This document shows positions 26,226-36,101 of a stretch of DNA of 64,000 bases, piece after piece; the first letter of the stretch is position 1; each line of letters starts with the position of its first letter. The notes beneath the pieces were generated by a model that was not told the origin of the DNA, ran no database searches, and worked only from the letters and a program-made list of their open reading frames with translations. Position numbers and translations under genes: made by a program. Source of the stretch: Bacteroidota bacterium (GTDB lineage: Bacteria; Bacteroidota; JABWAT01). The DNA is taken from positions 62,001 to 126,000 of the forward strand of contig JABWAT010000003.1 in the NCBI GenBank assembly GCA_013360915.1, given 5' to 3'.

Positions 26226-27679
26226 AATTTGAAAATAAAGATTAATCCGATGACTACCAATGAAATCAGGACTTTCAGCCAAAGGGTAAGCGGCGTGCCA
26301 TGATAGTGGAAAAACACCATAAACCAGGCAGGAACCATGACCAGAGCCGTGCGGAACAGAAAGCCGGTTCCAATGCTGAATGGTCGGGTTTTCAGTGACA
26401 TCCATGCCATCATCAGTGCCATAACCAGATAGCAGAGAAACACCGTGGCAGCCGACCCGGCTATTCCGGCCACCGGCAACAGAAACAGGTTCCCGGCAAG
26501 GGTGATGATTACCCCGGATACCATGATGATCAGGATGGCCCCCGATCGTTTTTCAAGAAACAATCCATAGGAAAAAAACACGTAAATCCCATTAAAAACA
26601 TAGGCCAGAACCACCCAGGGAACCACAACCAGACCCGACCAGTAGGCCGGGGGAATCAGATGGTAGCCGGCAATGGAAACCACCAGCACATCATCCATAA
26701 AAAACGCCAGAAGAAATCCGGAAACAAGCAACCCGATGAGCAATACCCTGAACAATCCCGACAAGGACTCACCAAAGGTGGGCTTTTTGCTTTCCTGCAG
26801 GAAGAATGGCGTCCAGGCCATGCTGAACATCTGGACAATCAGAAACATGAACAATCCCAGTTTATGACCAGCCGAATAGTATCCGACCAGATCCTGATTC
26901 GTCAATGAAACGGGACCAGACCAATTCCGGATGGTTTCCTGACTCAGATTCTGAATAAACAATCGGTCTGCCACTTCGTTAAACATGGTACCGAAGCCGG
27001 TTGGAATGAGCGGGACCGAAAAAACCAGCACCGGCCACAATTCTTTCCATCCCAGATTCAGACGGCCGGCCAGATGATCCCTCGTCAGCCAAAGGGTCAC
27101 CGCAAGCGTAAATAACGAGGCCAGAGCATTGGCATAAAACACACCTTCAATGCCCGTTTTAAATCCGACAAGGAAAATCACATTTCCGGTCAGGTTTATA
27201 AGCACATTCATCAGCTTGACCAGAGAGAAGGCCAGACTCCGGTTTTCCAGACGCAATTGGTTAAAGGGAATCATGGCCAGTGCATCCAGGGTAAGGATGA
27301 TGAGAACCCAGGGAAGCAGTTTGAAGGACTCTGACGGAAATTCCAGCAGCGTCAGCAGTGCCCCGTGACCCGCCAGCAGCACCAGACTGAAGGAAACCGA
27401 GACCATCAGCAGAACCAACTGAAGAGAAACAAACAGGGAGGATCGTTCGCTGCCACTCCGGTCCGCGGCAAAGCGCAGATATCCCTGGGGCAGTCCGAAC
27501 TGAAAGAGAATATTCAAGAAGGCAATCAGCGAAAACCAGGTGCTCACCACCCCAAAATCGGCAGGAAGGAACAGCTGGGTGTAAAATGGCGTCAGCAGAA
27601 AATTAAGAAACCGGGCACCAATGGTACTGATTCCGTAGACAGCCGATTCCTTTGCAAGCCGGCGGACGGCTCCGCTCAT
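26183..27679 (-). CDS. Polysaccharide/oligosaccharide flippase (MOP superfamily)
   Basis: An integral membrane protein of 498 residues with about 12-14 hydrophobic segments, resembling Wzx/MATE-type lipid-linked oligosaccharide flippases. The N-terminal stretch STIGARFLNFLLTPFYTQLF is typical of the family, as is GVVSTWFSLIAFLNILFQFGL. The ATG at 27679 overlaps the aroQ stop as ATGA, so I reject the longer frame beginning at 27757. No glycosyltransferases are next to it, so the substrate (capsule, O-antigen or lipid II) is not indicated. Confidence 0.85.
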   Translation of the reverse strand: MSGAVRRLAKESAVYGISTIGARFLNFLLTPFYTQLFLPADFGVVSTWFSLIAFLNILFQFGLPQGYLRFAADRSGSERSSLFVSLQLVLLMVSVSFSLVLLAGHGALLTLLEFPSESFKLLPWVLIILTLDALAMIPFNQLRLENRSLAFSLVKLMNVLINLTGNVIFLVGFKTGIEGVFYANALASLFTLAVTLWLTRDHLAGRLNLGWKELWPVLVFSVPLIPTGFGTMFNEVADRLFIQNLSQETIRNWSGPVSLTNQDLVGYYSAGHKLGLFMFLIVQMFSMAWTPFFLQESKKPTFGESLSGLFRVLLIGLLVSGFLLAFFMDDVLVVSIAGYHLIPPAYWSGLVVVPWVVLAYVFNGIYVFFSYGLFLEKRSGAILIIMVSGVIITLAGNLFLLPVAGIAGSAATVFLCYLVMALMMAWMSLKTRPFSIGTGFLFRTALVMVPAWFMVFFHYHGTPLTLWLKVLISLVVIGLIFIFKLWTLNLLRLFRRPA

Positions 27680-28113
27680 TGCGGCCTTTCGTCTGCAAAT
27701 ACCCGGACAGCCAGATGGTAACTGCGTGCACCGAATCCGGAAATGGCTCCCATGCATACCGGACTGAGCAGGGAAGTATGACGGAAAGATTCACGTGCAA
27801 ACACATTGCTCAGGTGTACCTCGATGGCAGGGATTTTCACGGCACTGATGGCATCGCGGATGGCAATGGAGGTATGGGTATAGGCGCCGGCATTGATTAC
27901 CAGCCCATCGGCTTCCTTCTGGAATGCCTGATGAATGGCATCGACCAGATCACCCTCATGGTTACTCTGAACAAAAATAAAGTCAATCTCGGGAAACGCC
28001 TGTCTGATTTCATCATTGATCTGTTTCAGCGTCTGGGAACCATAAATTCCGGGCTCCCGTTCACCCAGCAGGTTCAGGTTGGGCCCGTTGATCACAAAAA
28101 GTTTCTTTTTCAT
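27676..28113 (-). CDS. aroQ: 3-dehydroquinate dehydratase, type II
   Basis: Third enzyme of the shikimate pathway (145 aa), removing water from 3-dehydroquinate. Visible features are GPNLNLLGEREPGIYG with the catalytic Y24, QSNHEGDLVD, NAGAYTHTSIAIRDA, and EVHLSNVFARESFRH with H100. I use the ATG at 28113, preceded by an AGGG ribosome-binding sequence, not the longer frame from 28197. It is the first gene of the long minus-strand run to moaD and is divergent from dsbD. Confidence 0.95.
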   Translation of the reverse strand: MKKKLFVINGPNLNLLGEREPGIYGSQTLKQINDEIRQAFPEIDFIFVQSNHEGDLVDAIHQAFQKEADGLVINAGAYTHTSIAIRDAISAVKIPAIEVHLSNVFARESFRHTSLLSPVCMGAISGFGARSYHLAVRVFADERPQ

Positions 28114-28242
28114 CTTGTCCCTGTATTTCAAAACCTGTAAAAATAGGCTCCTCTGACCGAAGAACCCATTTTTGGTGTGTATCTTGCAACCAACCAATGA
28201 TCATTTTTAAAACCAATTATATCCGGTAATCCGGCGATAAGT

Positions 28243-30174
28243 ATGACCCACCGTTTTTCCTTTCTGATTTTCCTTGGTTTTCTGGCGCTGCTCCCCGTGT
28301 CACTGACCGCCCAAAAGGCCAGTGATGTGGTCCGGTTTTCGGTTACCTCTGCCACGCTTTCCGGGCAGGAGCTGACGGTCTCTCTGCAAGCCACCATCAC
28401 CGAACCCTGGCACCTCTATTCGACTCAGATTGCAGAAGGCGGACCCGTACCGACTTCTTTTGAACTGGTGTCGGCGGGCCGGGTAACGCGGGTAACCGAA
28501 TCGGAAGCCATCCGGGCGTTTGACCCGAATTTTAACATGGAAACAGGATGGTTTGCCCAAACGGCGCGCTTTACGGTTACCGCACAGGTCGACTCAGTCA
28601 AAGCCGGTTATCTGCTTAAGGCCAGGTTTATGGTTTGTAACGAAAGCCTTTGTCTGCCCCCGGTCCGCGTACAGATTCCCGTTCAGATAACCGCCACCGG
28701 AGCAAAATCCCCGAAATCGCTTCCGGCGGCCGCTCCGGCAAAACTGGCCGAACCAACGATTCCGGTGGTCATCGCGGCAGAGCCCAAAACAGAAGCAATT
28801 ACTCCAGATACGACCACCAGAACACCGGTTCTGGCTGGCACCCAGGTTCAGGGACTGTCTCTCTGGGCCTTTCTGCTGCTCGCCATGTCGGTAGGGGCCC
28901 TCACACTCCTGACTCCCTGCGTATTCCCGATGATTCCCATCACCGTATCCTATTTCACCAAACGCCAGGAAGGCGGAGGGGTCCATCCGGTCCGGGATGC
29001 GTTCTTTTTCATGGTCGGAATCGTTCTCACGTTTACCCTTCTGGGCATGATGCTGGCCATTCTGTTCGGAGCCTCCGGTCTGAATCAGTTTGCAACCAAT
29101 CCGTGGATCAATCTGGGCGTGGCCCTGTTATTTGTCTTCTTTGCATTGAACCTGTTTGGTCTGTTCGAAATCGGACTTCCGTCCTCCTGGCAAACCCGGC
29201 TGACGTCTTCTTCTTCGGGTGGCGGATTCACTGGCCTGATTCTGATGGCGCTTACCTTCACCGTTACCAGCTTTACCTGTACCATGCCCTTCGTCGGAAC
29301 CATTCTGGTATCGGCTGCTCAGGGTGATTGGTTTTTCCCGGCAGTCGGGATGATGGCATTCAGTCTGGTTTTCAGCATTCCGTTCTTTTTACTGGCCATT
29401 TTCCCAAGCTGGATTGCCAAACTGCCCCGGTCTGGCAACTGGATGCTGTCTGTCAAGGTACTGATGGGGTTTCTTGAACTGGCCGCCGCCGTGAAGTTTT
29501 TCTCCAATGCCGATCTGGTCTGGCAGGCCGAGTGGCTCACCCGCGACCGGTTTCTGGCTGTCTGGGCGGCCATCATGCTGATTTCGGGCTTGTATGTACT
29601 CGGTGTTTTCCGAATGGCCCATGAATCACTCACCGGCGATGGTCTTCACCCGGTCCGGGTGCTGATTGCTCTGTTTTTCTTTTATTTTTTCGTGGATTTT
29701 TCGGCTGGCATTTTCGGGAAACCGCTCGGTGAACTCGATGCCTTCCTGCCTCCCCGTGACTACGGTCAGCAGGCTGGATGGATTAACTCACGATCGGGAA
29801 ATCCTTCACAGGAAGTCTGGTATGAAAATCTGGAGAGCGGACTGGCCGAGGCCCGCCGGCAGGGAAAGCCGGTCTTCATTGATTTTACCGGTTACACCTG
29901 CACCAACTGCCGCTGGATGGAGCAGAACATTTTTACCCGTCCCGAAATAGCAGAGGAATTTAAAAACTTTGTTCTGATTAAACTTTACACCGATGGGGAA
30001 GGGGCCACCTACGAGGCCAATCAGACTTATCAGGAAACGACTTTCGGAACGGTTGCCCTTCCTCTTTATGCCGTCATGACCCCCGATCAGACCATTCTGG
30101 GCCGTTTTGAAGGCATGACAAGAAATCCGCAGGAGTTTAAGGAATTTTTGGAACAGGCACGCGCAGGAAAGTAA
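28243..30174 (+). CDS. dsbD: Thiol:disulfide interchange protein DsbD
   Basis: A 643-residue protein that carries electrons from cytoplasmic thioredoxin to the periplasm. After a signal peptide (about 1-23) comes the DsbD-alpha domain with C132 and C137 (FMVCNESLCLPP). Then come about eight membrane helices with C226 (LLTPCVFPMIP) and C346 (SFTCTMPFVG), and a C-terminal thioredoxin domain with C553-T-N-C556 and the cis-proline in VALPLYAV. All three cysteine pairs are intact. Possible roles are disulfide isomerisation or cytochrome c maturation. Followed by the small membrane protein gene after six bases. Confidence 0.94.
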   Translation: MTHRFSFLIFLGFLALLPVSLTAQKASDVVRFSVTSATLSGQELTVSLQATITEPWHLYSTQIAEGGPVPTSFELVSAGRVTRVTESEAIRAFDPNFNMETGWFAQTARFTVTAQVDSVKAGYLLKARFMVCNESLCLPPVRVQIPVQITATGAKSPKSLPAAAPAKLAEPTIPVVIAAEPKTEAITPDTTTRTPVLAGTQVQGLSLWAFLLLAMSVGALTLLTPCVFPMIPITVSYFTKRQEGGGVHPVRDAFFFMVGIVLTFTLLGMMLAILFGASGLNQFATNPWINLGVALLFVFFALNLFGLFEIGLPSSWQTRLTSSSSGGGFTGLILMALTFTVTSFTCTMPFVGTILVSAAQGDWFFPAVGMMAFSLVFSIPFFLLAIFPSWIAKLPRSGNWMLSVKVLMGFLELAAAVKFFSNADLVWQAEWLTRDRFLAVWAAIMLISGLYVLGVFRMAHESLTGDGLHPVRVLIALFFFYFFVDFSAGIFGKPLGELDAFLPPRDYGQQAGWINSRSGNPSQEVWYENLESGLAEARRQGKPVFIDFTGYTCTNCRWMEQNIFTRPEIAEEFKNFVLIKLYTDGEGATYEANQTYQETTFGTVALPLYAVMTPDQTILGRFEGMTRNPQEFKEFLEQARAGK

Positions 30175-30180
30175 CCGTTC

Positions 30181-30813
30181 ATGTCCCCATTGAAAAACCT
30201 TAAAACCCGTCTCTCCTTCATCCGCCCCGACCATTTGTTTCAGGCCGGATTGATTTTTCTGAGTGTGTTCCTGGGCACCATTGCGGCTGACTGGAATGAA
30301 AACCGCAAAGAAGAGGCCCGTACCACCGATTTTCTGGTAAGATTATCCGAAGAACTCTCCGACAACCAGAAACGGATCGATTCATCAATGGTGTACCATT
30401 CCCGGTTCAGCAAACTGTCCGATAGTCTGTTTCATCTGCTGGCAGAAAAAAAGATTCCTTCAAGGTTCATCGAATATGGCGGAACCAGCAAAATTCCCGG
30501 ATGGAAGGGTACCGGTTTTGCTGGCCTCGATCACTCCATTTATCAATCGGGTTACCTCAGCGGAGTGGTATCAAACCTTCCTCTGGATTTGCTGACCCAG
30601 CTTTCCAGGCTTCAGAAAGCTCAGGAAAGCTATAAGAAGTTTACCGAAGAGCTGTTTCAACGGATAGTCAATGTAAAAATGGATACCGAAACCAGTGAGT
30701 GGGTCATCCTTCTCAACTTCATGGGTGGTGACCTCTTAGCCCTCGAAAAACGGATTTCCGGACTGAATCAGGATGTACTTTCCCGCATCCGGACCGAGTT
30801 GGAACGCCGGTAA
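30181..30813 (+). CDS. Small membrane-anchored protein, DUF6090-like
   Basis: A protein of 210 residues with one N-terminal helix (LFQAGLIFLSVFLGTIAADW) followed by NENRKEEARTTDFL and a charged, helical remainder outside the membrane. The helix followed by a WNE-rich motif and then long helices is characteristic of a Bacteroidota family annotated DUF6090; I match it from memory of that pattern, so this is moderate. Function unknown. It starts six bases after dsbD and may be co-transcribed. An 85-base gap then precedes the NSS transporter gene. Confidence 0.7.
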   Translation: MSPLKNLKTRLSFIRPDHLFQAGLIFLSVFLGTIAADWNENRKEEARTTDFLVRLSEELSDNQKRIDSSMVYHSRFSKLSDSLFHLLAEKKIPSRFIEYGGTSKIPGWKGTGFAGLDHSIYQSGYLSGVVSNLPLDLLTQLSRLQKAQESYKKFTEELFQRIVNVKMDTETSEWVILLNFMGGDLLALEKRISGLNQDVLSRIRTELERR

Positions 30814-30898
30814 TTCCTACCCCGGTTTTGCTTACGCTGTTTCCTTATTTAATTTTATTCCAGTTATCCATTAATTTTTTAATGAATCCGGAGCTCTC

Positions 30899-32479
30899 AT
30901 GCCCAATTTATCTGCCCGGGAATCCTGGGGAACCCGCTTTGGTCTGATTTTCGCCGTAGCGGGAAATGCCATCGGACTCGGAAATTTCCTTCGTTTCCCA
31001 GTTCAGGCTGCCGAAAATGGTGGCGGTTCCTTCATGATTCCCTATATCATTGCCTTCCTGCTGATCGGTATTCCGCTTATGTGGATGGAATGGACCATTG
31101 GTCGGTACGGAGGTCGGTATGGCCATGGGACCACGCCCGGTATGTTTGCCCGGTTATGGAACCATCCGGCCGCCAAATACCTGGGGGTTCTCGGTCTGAT
31201 CATCCCTTTTATTGTTCTCACCTACTATGTTTTTATTGAATCCTGGACATTTGCCTATTCGGTTTTCTCTCTGACCGGCCTGTTTGGTGACTACATGGTA
31301 GTCAATGGCGGATCCTCTTCCGAGTTGTCTCTTATGAAGGATTTTCTTCTTGGCTATACCGGCCAGCAGCATGATCCCTTTTTCTGGGGTATCGGTATGG
31401 CGGCTATTTTTCTTGGTATTACTCTTGTCGCCAACTTTTGGATTTTATACAAGGGCCTCTCGGGCGGAATTGAATGGTTTGCCAAATGGGCGCTTCCCAC
31501 CTTGTTCATTTTCGCCATCATTCTGGTTATCCGCATTTTCACCCTCGATCAGATTCCCGGCAGCAACGGAACCGTCTGGCAGGGATTGGGGTACATCTGG
31601 AATCCCGATTATTCACGGCTGGGCGATGTGAACGTCTGGCTGGCCGCAGCCGGTCAGATCTTTTTCACCCTCTCTGTCGGAATGGGAACGATTCATACCT
31701 ATGCTTCCTATCTGCGCAGCAAGGAAGACATCGCCCTGAATGGTCTTGCCACCGGAATGACCAATGAGTTTGCAGAAATTGTTCTCGGTGTCTGCATTGC
31801 CATCCCGGTTGCCGTTTTGTTTTTCGGACTTTCCGAGACCATCACCATTGCACAGGGAGGATCGTTTAACCTTGGATTCGTTTCCATGTCGGTGATTTTC
31901 AATCACATCGAATTCGGGCCCTTTTTCGGTTTCATCTGGTTCTTCCTTCTGTTTTTTGCCGGAATCACTTCATCGGTTGCCATGGGGCAGCCCATTGTTA
32001 CCTTCCTTCAGGAAGAACTGAAATGGTCCCATCGCAAATCGGTCACCGCCCTTCTTGTGCTGACCGTCGGTTGTGTGATTCCTGTGCTTCTGTTCTCTCA
32101 GTATGGCTACCTGGATGAACTCGATTTCTGGGCAGGAACCTTCCTGCTGGTTCTTTTCGGAACCATCGAATGCATACTGCTTGCCTGGGTCTTTGGTATG
32201 GATAAAACCTGGGCCGAGATGAACCTGGGTGCCGCCATCACCATTCCGCGCATTTTTTACTTCATTATTAAATGGGTCACTCCGCTTTTCCTGATCGCCC
32301 TGCTGGCTGTCTGGTTTTTCAACAGCGCCTGGGGTATTCTCATCTTCGCCAACGAGGACAATCCGGATAAAATTGCAGCGGCCATCGGTGCCCGTCTTTT
32401 CATCGTTGTTATTTTCGTTGCCTTTTCTTTCCTGGTTTACCGCTCCTGGAAATCGGGCACTCATCGGGAGTTAAAATGA
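30899..32479 (+). CDS. Sodium-dependent neurotransmitter:sodium symporter (NSS) family transporter
   Basis: A secondary transporter of 526 residues with about 12 membrane helices. Helix 1 has the unwound sodium/substrate site AGNAIGLGNFLRFPVQAAENGGG, given here by its key part GLGNFLRFP, followed by PYIIAFLLIGIPLMWMEW. Bacterial relatives (LeuT, MhsT, MetP) import amino acids with sodium. The ATG at 30899 has GGAG upstream. Its stop overlaps the start of a 53-codon membrane peptide gene (ATGA), matching the MetP-MetS arrangement. The substrate is probably an amino acid, not identified. Confidence 0.93.
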   Translation: MPNLSARESWGTRFGLIFAVAGNAIGLGNFLRFPVQAAENGGGSFMIPYIIAFLLIGIPLMWMEWTIGRYGGRYGHGTTPGMFARLWNHPAAKYLGVLGLIIPFIVLTYYVFIESWTFAYSVFSLTGLFGDYMVVNGGSSSELSLMKDFLLGYTGQQHDPFFWGIGMAAIFLGITLVANFWILYKGLSGGIEWFAKWALPTLFIFAIILVIRIFTLDQIPGSNGTVWQGLGYIWNPDYSRLGDVNVWLAAAGQIFFTLSVGMGTIHTYASYLRSKEDIALNGLATGMTNEFAEIVLGVCIAIPVAVLFFGLSETITIAQGGSFNLGFVSMSVIFNHIEFGPFFGFIWFFLLFFAGITSSVAMGQPIVTFLQEELKWSHRKSVTALLVLTVGCVIPVLLFSQYGYLDELDFWAGTFLLVLFGTIECILLAWVFGMDKTWAEMNLGAAITIPRIFYFIIKWVTPLFLIALLAVWFFNSAWGILIFANEDNPDKIAAAIGARLFIVVIFVAFSFLVYRSWKSGTHRELK

Positions 32480-32637
32480 TCACCCTGTTTCAGAACACAA
32501 GCGATCTTACCACAGCCGGTCTTATTTTCATGCTGGTTGTGTGGAGCCTGACCATCGGATTTACCATCTACTGTTTCATCCGGATTCTAAAAATCGGCAA
32601 CAAGCTTCCGGCTGATACACCGGGTCAGGACGAATAA
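32476..32637 (+). CDS. Small transmembrane partner of the NSS transporter (MetS-like)
   Basis: A 53-residue open frame that starts inside the stop of the transporter gene (ATGA overlap). It begins MITLFQNTSDLTTAGLIFML and has one hydrophobic helix (about residues 13-34: AGLIFMLVVWSLTIGFTIYC) followed by a short basic and then polar tail. Known NSS transporters such as MetP of actinobacteria need a small membrane subunit of about 60 residues (MetS) encoded just after them. The position, size and topology match that; sequence similarity alone is too short to prove it. Its 3' end overlaps the convergent DUF2851 gene by 13 bases. Confidence 0.72.
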   Translation: MITLFQNTSDLTTAGLIFMLVVWSLTIGFTIYCFIRILKIGNKLPADTPGQDE

Positions 32638-33944
32638 CCTGCCGATGAAATGATCTGCTGCCCCACTCTGCATTCCAGACAGCGCTTGGGGCGGCAGTAT
32701 TCATCATCCAGCCGGAGCAATCCCCAATGTGTTGAGAAACTGGTTCCCGCCGGATCAAAAACCGACCGGAGACCTGAATCCCGGGCAATGTGCTGCCGGT
32801 GCGAATGACTGTCACACAAATCAAGAATACTTCTCTGAATGTCGGGTCTCTGGTGATCCCGTGCCCACAGATACAATACCGGAAACCAGGTGTTAAACAG
32901 CACCGACTCCCGTCTTTCCTTCCCGATGGTCCCCCCGAACCGATCTTCGGGTACCAGCAACTCATCCAACTGATTAAACAACCGTCGTTTATCCGAGGTC
33001 ATCATCAGGGCGGCATCCAGCGTCAGAAGCAACGGTTTCAGAAATCCGGTCTGCAGATATCTGGTCACCAGACCCGCTGCCGCCTGTAACCGGCCGGCCG
33101 GCTGATTGGCTGCCCGGACCGATCGGGTCCGCCAGGTAGTACTGCTCGTTTTTTTCAACAGAGGGCGGGGTGACCGTGGCAATTCACTGACGGAAGGAGC
33201 CAGATCCGCCATCCATAACCAATCTGAAAGTAGTTGTGCGGGAGGATCTTCAGAACCTGAGGGCCAATCGCAAAACGGCGTGTTTTTGGCCAGTTCTTCC
33301 ATGGCCAGCTGATTGTGAGGATATCCCAGTGCCCGGAACAATCCTTCATATAACAACTGATCCCAGATCTCCCGCTTGCCGGCTGTGTACCGGTAATCAG
33401 CCAGCAACTCGCGTTTTCTCGACTCGTAACGGGCCAGCTTGGTCAGAAAAGACCGATGCCCCAATTCCTGTATCCAGGCGCTCAAGACGGGCTCGGTTCC
33501 GATCAGCTGGGGCTGGCAGGGGAAGTTCCTGGTAAAATTCAGTCGATCAGCAGCCGTCAGCACAGTCAGAATATCCCTGAGGGTATATTTGGGGGTCAGG
33601 ACCACCTGCGGGACTCTGATTCCTGGTAAGGCAGGAACAGAATCGTACCCGGGCCGGTTTTCATATACCAGATGCATAATGGTGCCAGAAAAGGCCGGAT
33701 CGTTGTGGTGATTGTGATGAAACCAGTCTTCTGAACGGACGTGCATTTCGACATCACCCGTCAGACGCTGATCACTGATTAAGAGGGTCGCTCCCGTAAA
33801 GTCGGGCCCGGAAGAGGTAGCCGGCTGGCCTGGATCCAGAATGATGACCGGTTGACCGGTCGAAGTGTGTAGCGGTTTTCCGAATAAATAACCAGAAACC
33901 CAGAAGCGGTATAAATACCGTTCAGGAAAAAGTGGCGCTGTCAT
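32625..33944 (-). CDS. DUF2851 family protein
   Basis: A soluble protein of 439 residues belonging to a Bacteroidota family of unknown function. Recognisable blocks are SGPDFTGATLLISDQRL, GDVEMHVRSEDWFHHNHHND and HLVYENRPG. The C-terminus has cysteines in CRPKRCLECRVG, which could bind a metal. The D-H-H pattern of the N-terminal half recalls nuclease-like folds, but I do not assign a reaction. Last gene of the run pfkB-like, rmlD-like, serS, pyrF; 39 bases after pyrF. The end overlaps the convergent MetS-like gene by 13 bases. Confidence 0.85.
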   Translation of the reverse strand: MTAPLFPERYLYRFWVSGYLFGKPLHTSTGQPVIILDPGQPATSSGPDFTGATLLISDQRLTGDVEMHVRSEDWFHHNHHNDPAFSGTIMHLVYENRPGYDSVPALPGIRVPQVVLTPKYTLRDILTVLTAADRLNFTRNFPCQPQLIGTEPVLSAWIQELGHRSFLTKLARYESRKRELLADYRYTAGKREIWDQLLYEGLFRALGYPHNQLAMEELAKNTPFCDWPSGSEDPPAQLLSDWLWMADLAPSVSELPRSPRPLLKKTSSTTWRTRSVRAANQPAGRLQAAAGLVTRYLQTGFLKPLLLTLDAALMMTSDKRRLFNQLDELLVPEDRFGGTIGKERRESVLFNTWFPVLYLWARDHQRPDIQRSILDLCDSHSHRQHIARDSGLRSVFDPAGTSFSTHWGLLRLDDEYCRPKRCLECRVGQQIISSAGYSS

Positions 33945-33983
33945 GTTAGTACCCCGGGATCAAGGTTTCCCGAAGGTACTCAA

Positions 33984-34811
33984 TCAAACGGTGATAGTAA
34001 ACCGGACCTTGTTAATAGCAGCGACGTAATCGCCGGTTCGTTTGGCAACCGATGCACGGAAATTCTCATCCCGGGAGGCATACAGAATATCCCGGCCAAC
34101 GTTTATCAGCACCCCGCGCCGGTATTTATCAAGACTGTTGGCCAGTGTTTCCTTCAGGTCACCACCCTGTGCACCAATTCCCGGAATCAGAAATACCATA
34201 TCCGGAACACGATTTCTGATGGATTTCAGTTGATCGGACCTCGTGGCACCTGTGACGATTCCAAGGTTTCCGTGTTTATTCCATGCAGAGGCCTGATCGA
34301 TCACCGATTCATAAAGCGACCGGCCATCATCCAATCGTTGTACCTGGAAATCGGCCGAACCCGGATTGCTGGTCAGAGCAAGCAGGAAAGCGCCCTTACC
34401 CGGCCGCCTGATAAATGGTTCCACCGAATCGGTTCCCATGTAAGGACTGACGGTAATGGAATCGAATGCGAATTCATCCAGATAGGTCGAGGCCCATTTC
34501 TCTGACGAATTGCCAATATCACCAACCTTGGCGTCGGCGATGGTAACCACACCGGAGGGAATGACCGACAGAACCCGCCGCATGGTGCTCCATCCCCGTT
34601 CACCCAGAGCCGCAAAAAAAGCGATATTCAGTTTATAGGCACAGACAGAAGAGGCCGATTCCTCGATAACAGCCTTGCAGAATTCAAAGACAGGATCCTC
34701 CGTCTCGAGAAGATGATGGGGAATTTTCTCCAGATCAGGATCCAGCCCCAGACAGAGCAGACTGTTCGAATTCAGAATCGATTGATTCAGCTTCTGGCTG
34801 TAGGGTATCAT
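33984..34811 (-). CDS. pyrF: Orotidine 5'-phosphate decarboxylase
   Basis: Last step of UMP synthesis (275 aa). The length and the arrangement CLGLDPDLEKIPHHL then AYKLNIAFFAALG point to the longer type 2 subfamily. The catalytic K-x-x-D set appears as DAKVGDIGNSS; the usual arginine after the lysine is valine here, while the lysine and the second aspartate are kept. LIPGIGAQGGDLKET closes the phosphate site. Four bases separate it from the upstream serS stop. Confidence 0.93.
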   Translation of the reverse strand: MIPYSQKLNQSILNSNSLLCLGLDPDLEKIPHHLLETEDPVFEFCKAVIEESASSVCAYKLNIAFFAALGERGWSTMRRVLSVIPSGVVTIADAKVGDIGNSSEKWASTYLDEFAFDSITVSPYMGTDSVEPFIRRPGKGAFLLALTSNPGSADFQVQRLDDGRSLYESVIDQASAWNKHGNLGIVTGATRSDQLKSIRNRVPDMVFLIPGIGAQGGDLKETLANSLDKYRRGVLINVGRDILYASRDENFRASVAKRTGDYVAAINKVRFTITV

Positions 34812-34815
34812 GATA

Positions 34816-36099
34816 TCACCCTATCGGCTGAATGCTGTCGAACCGTGTATAGGGTCTCAGGGCCGGCGGAATGAGAACCGATCCGTCGGCTTGCTGATTG
34901 TTCTCCAGCAAACTCACCATCAGCCGGGAAGTCGCCAGACCCGATCCATTCAGCGTATGCACATACTCAGGTTTGGCATTGGCATCCCGCTTAAATCGAA
35001 TGTTGGCCCGTCTGGCCTGAAAATCTTCAAAGTTGGAGCAGGAAGAGGCTTCGAGGTATTTGTTTTCGGCCGGCGACCAGACTTCAACATCGTAACACTT
35101 GGCTGCATTGAAACTCAGATCTCCGCTGCAAAGCAATAAAATCCGGTAGGGAACACCCAGCGATTTCAGAATCCCTTCCACATTCCCGACCATCGATTCC
35201 AGTTCGTCATAACTGGTGGCCGGATCTGCAAACTTGACCAATTCAACCTTATTGAACTGATGAACCCGAAGAAATCCCTTCGTGTCTTTTCCATAACTGC
35301 CGGCCTCGCGACGGAAGCAGGCCGAGTACCCGCAATACTTCACCGGCAGGGAGGCACCCTTCAGGGTTTCATCCCGCAGCAGGTTGGTGATCGGAACTTC
35401 AGCCGTTGGAATCAGATACAATCCGTCCAGACCAATGGTATACATGTCTTCAGCGAATTTTGGAAGTTGCCCGGTTCCTCTCATCGAGGCTTCATTCACC
35501 ACAAATGGAGGAAACACCTCGGTGTAACCGTTCTGGCCGGTGTGGGTGTCGAGGAAAAAGTTAATCAGGGCTCTTTCAAGCGCAGCACCTTTTCCTATGT
35601 AGACCGGAAAACCGGAACCTGAAATTTTTGCACCCCGTTCAAAATCCAGAATACCCAGTTTCTTCCCCAGTTCCAGATGGTCCAGCGGTTTGAATGAACC
35701 GTCAAAACGACCGGTATCCCAACGCCTGACCTCCACATTATCAGCGGCCGACCGGCCCGGTGGTACCGAGTCATGGGGTGCATTGGGCGTGTAAATAAGA
35801 AGTTCTTCAATCCGGGTCTCAACGGTGGCCAATTCCGCATCCAGGTCCTTGATCCGGTCGGAAACCACCTTCATTTCCGCAATCAGTTCATCAGCCGGCT
35901 GTCCCTGTTTCTTCCGGGCGGCAATCTCGGCAGTTGCCTTATTCCGGTCGGCTTTTAACTGCTCAACCATCTGAAGAATGTCTTTCCTGCGTGTATCGGC
36001 GGAAAGCACCTGATCCACAACAGTGGGGTCGGCCAGCTTACTGGCGATTTTGGCTTTATATCGGTCCGGATTTTCCCGGATCAGTTTAAGATCGAGCAT
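34816..36099 (-). CDS. serS: Seryl-tRNA synthetase
   Basis: Class II aminoacyl-tRNA synthetase (427 aa). The N-terminal long coiled coil (about 30-105, rich in K, E and D) grips the long variable arm of tRNA-Ser. [13 protein letters not shown], motif 2 ([21 protein letters not shown]), given here by key part FRREAG, and motif 3 ([20 protein letters not shown]) are all present. Two bases separate its start from the rmlD-like stop. Complete. Confidence 0.97.
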   Translation of the reverse strand: MLDLKLIRENPDRYKAKIASKLADPTVVDQVLSADTRRKDILQMVEQLKADRNKATAEIAARKKQGQPADELIAEMKVVSDRIKDLDAELATVETRIEELLIYTPNAPHDSVPPGRSAADNVEVRRWDTGRFDGSFKPLDHLELGKKLGILDFERGAKISGSGFPVYIGKGAALERALINFFLDTHTGQNGYTEVFPPFVVNEASMRGTGQLPKFAEDMYTIGLDGLYLIPTAEVPITNLLRDETLKGASLPVKYCGYSACFRREAGSYGKDTKGFLRVHQFNKVELVKFADPATSYDELESMVGNVEGILKSLGVPYRILLLCSGDLSFNAAKCYDVEVWSPAENKYLEASSCSNFEDFQARRANIRFKRDANAKPEYVHTLNGSGLATSRLMVSLLENNQQADGSVLIPPALRPYTRFDSIQPIG

Positions 36100-36101
36100 G
36101 G

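Noticed and set aside
26226-26405. 60-codon N-terminal extension of the DUF1385 protein
   Set aside because: Lies inside the flippase gene in another frame, and the family domain starts just after the later ATG.
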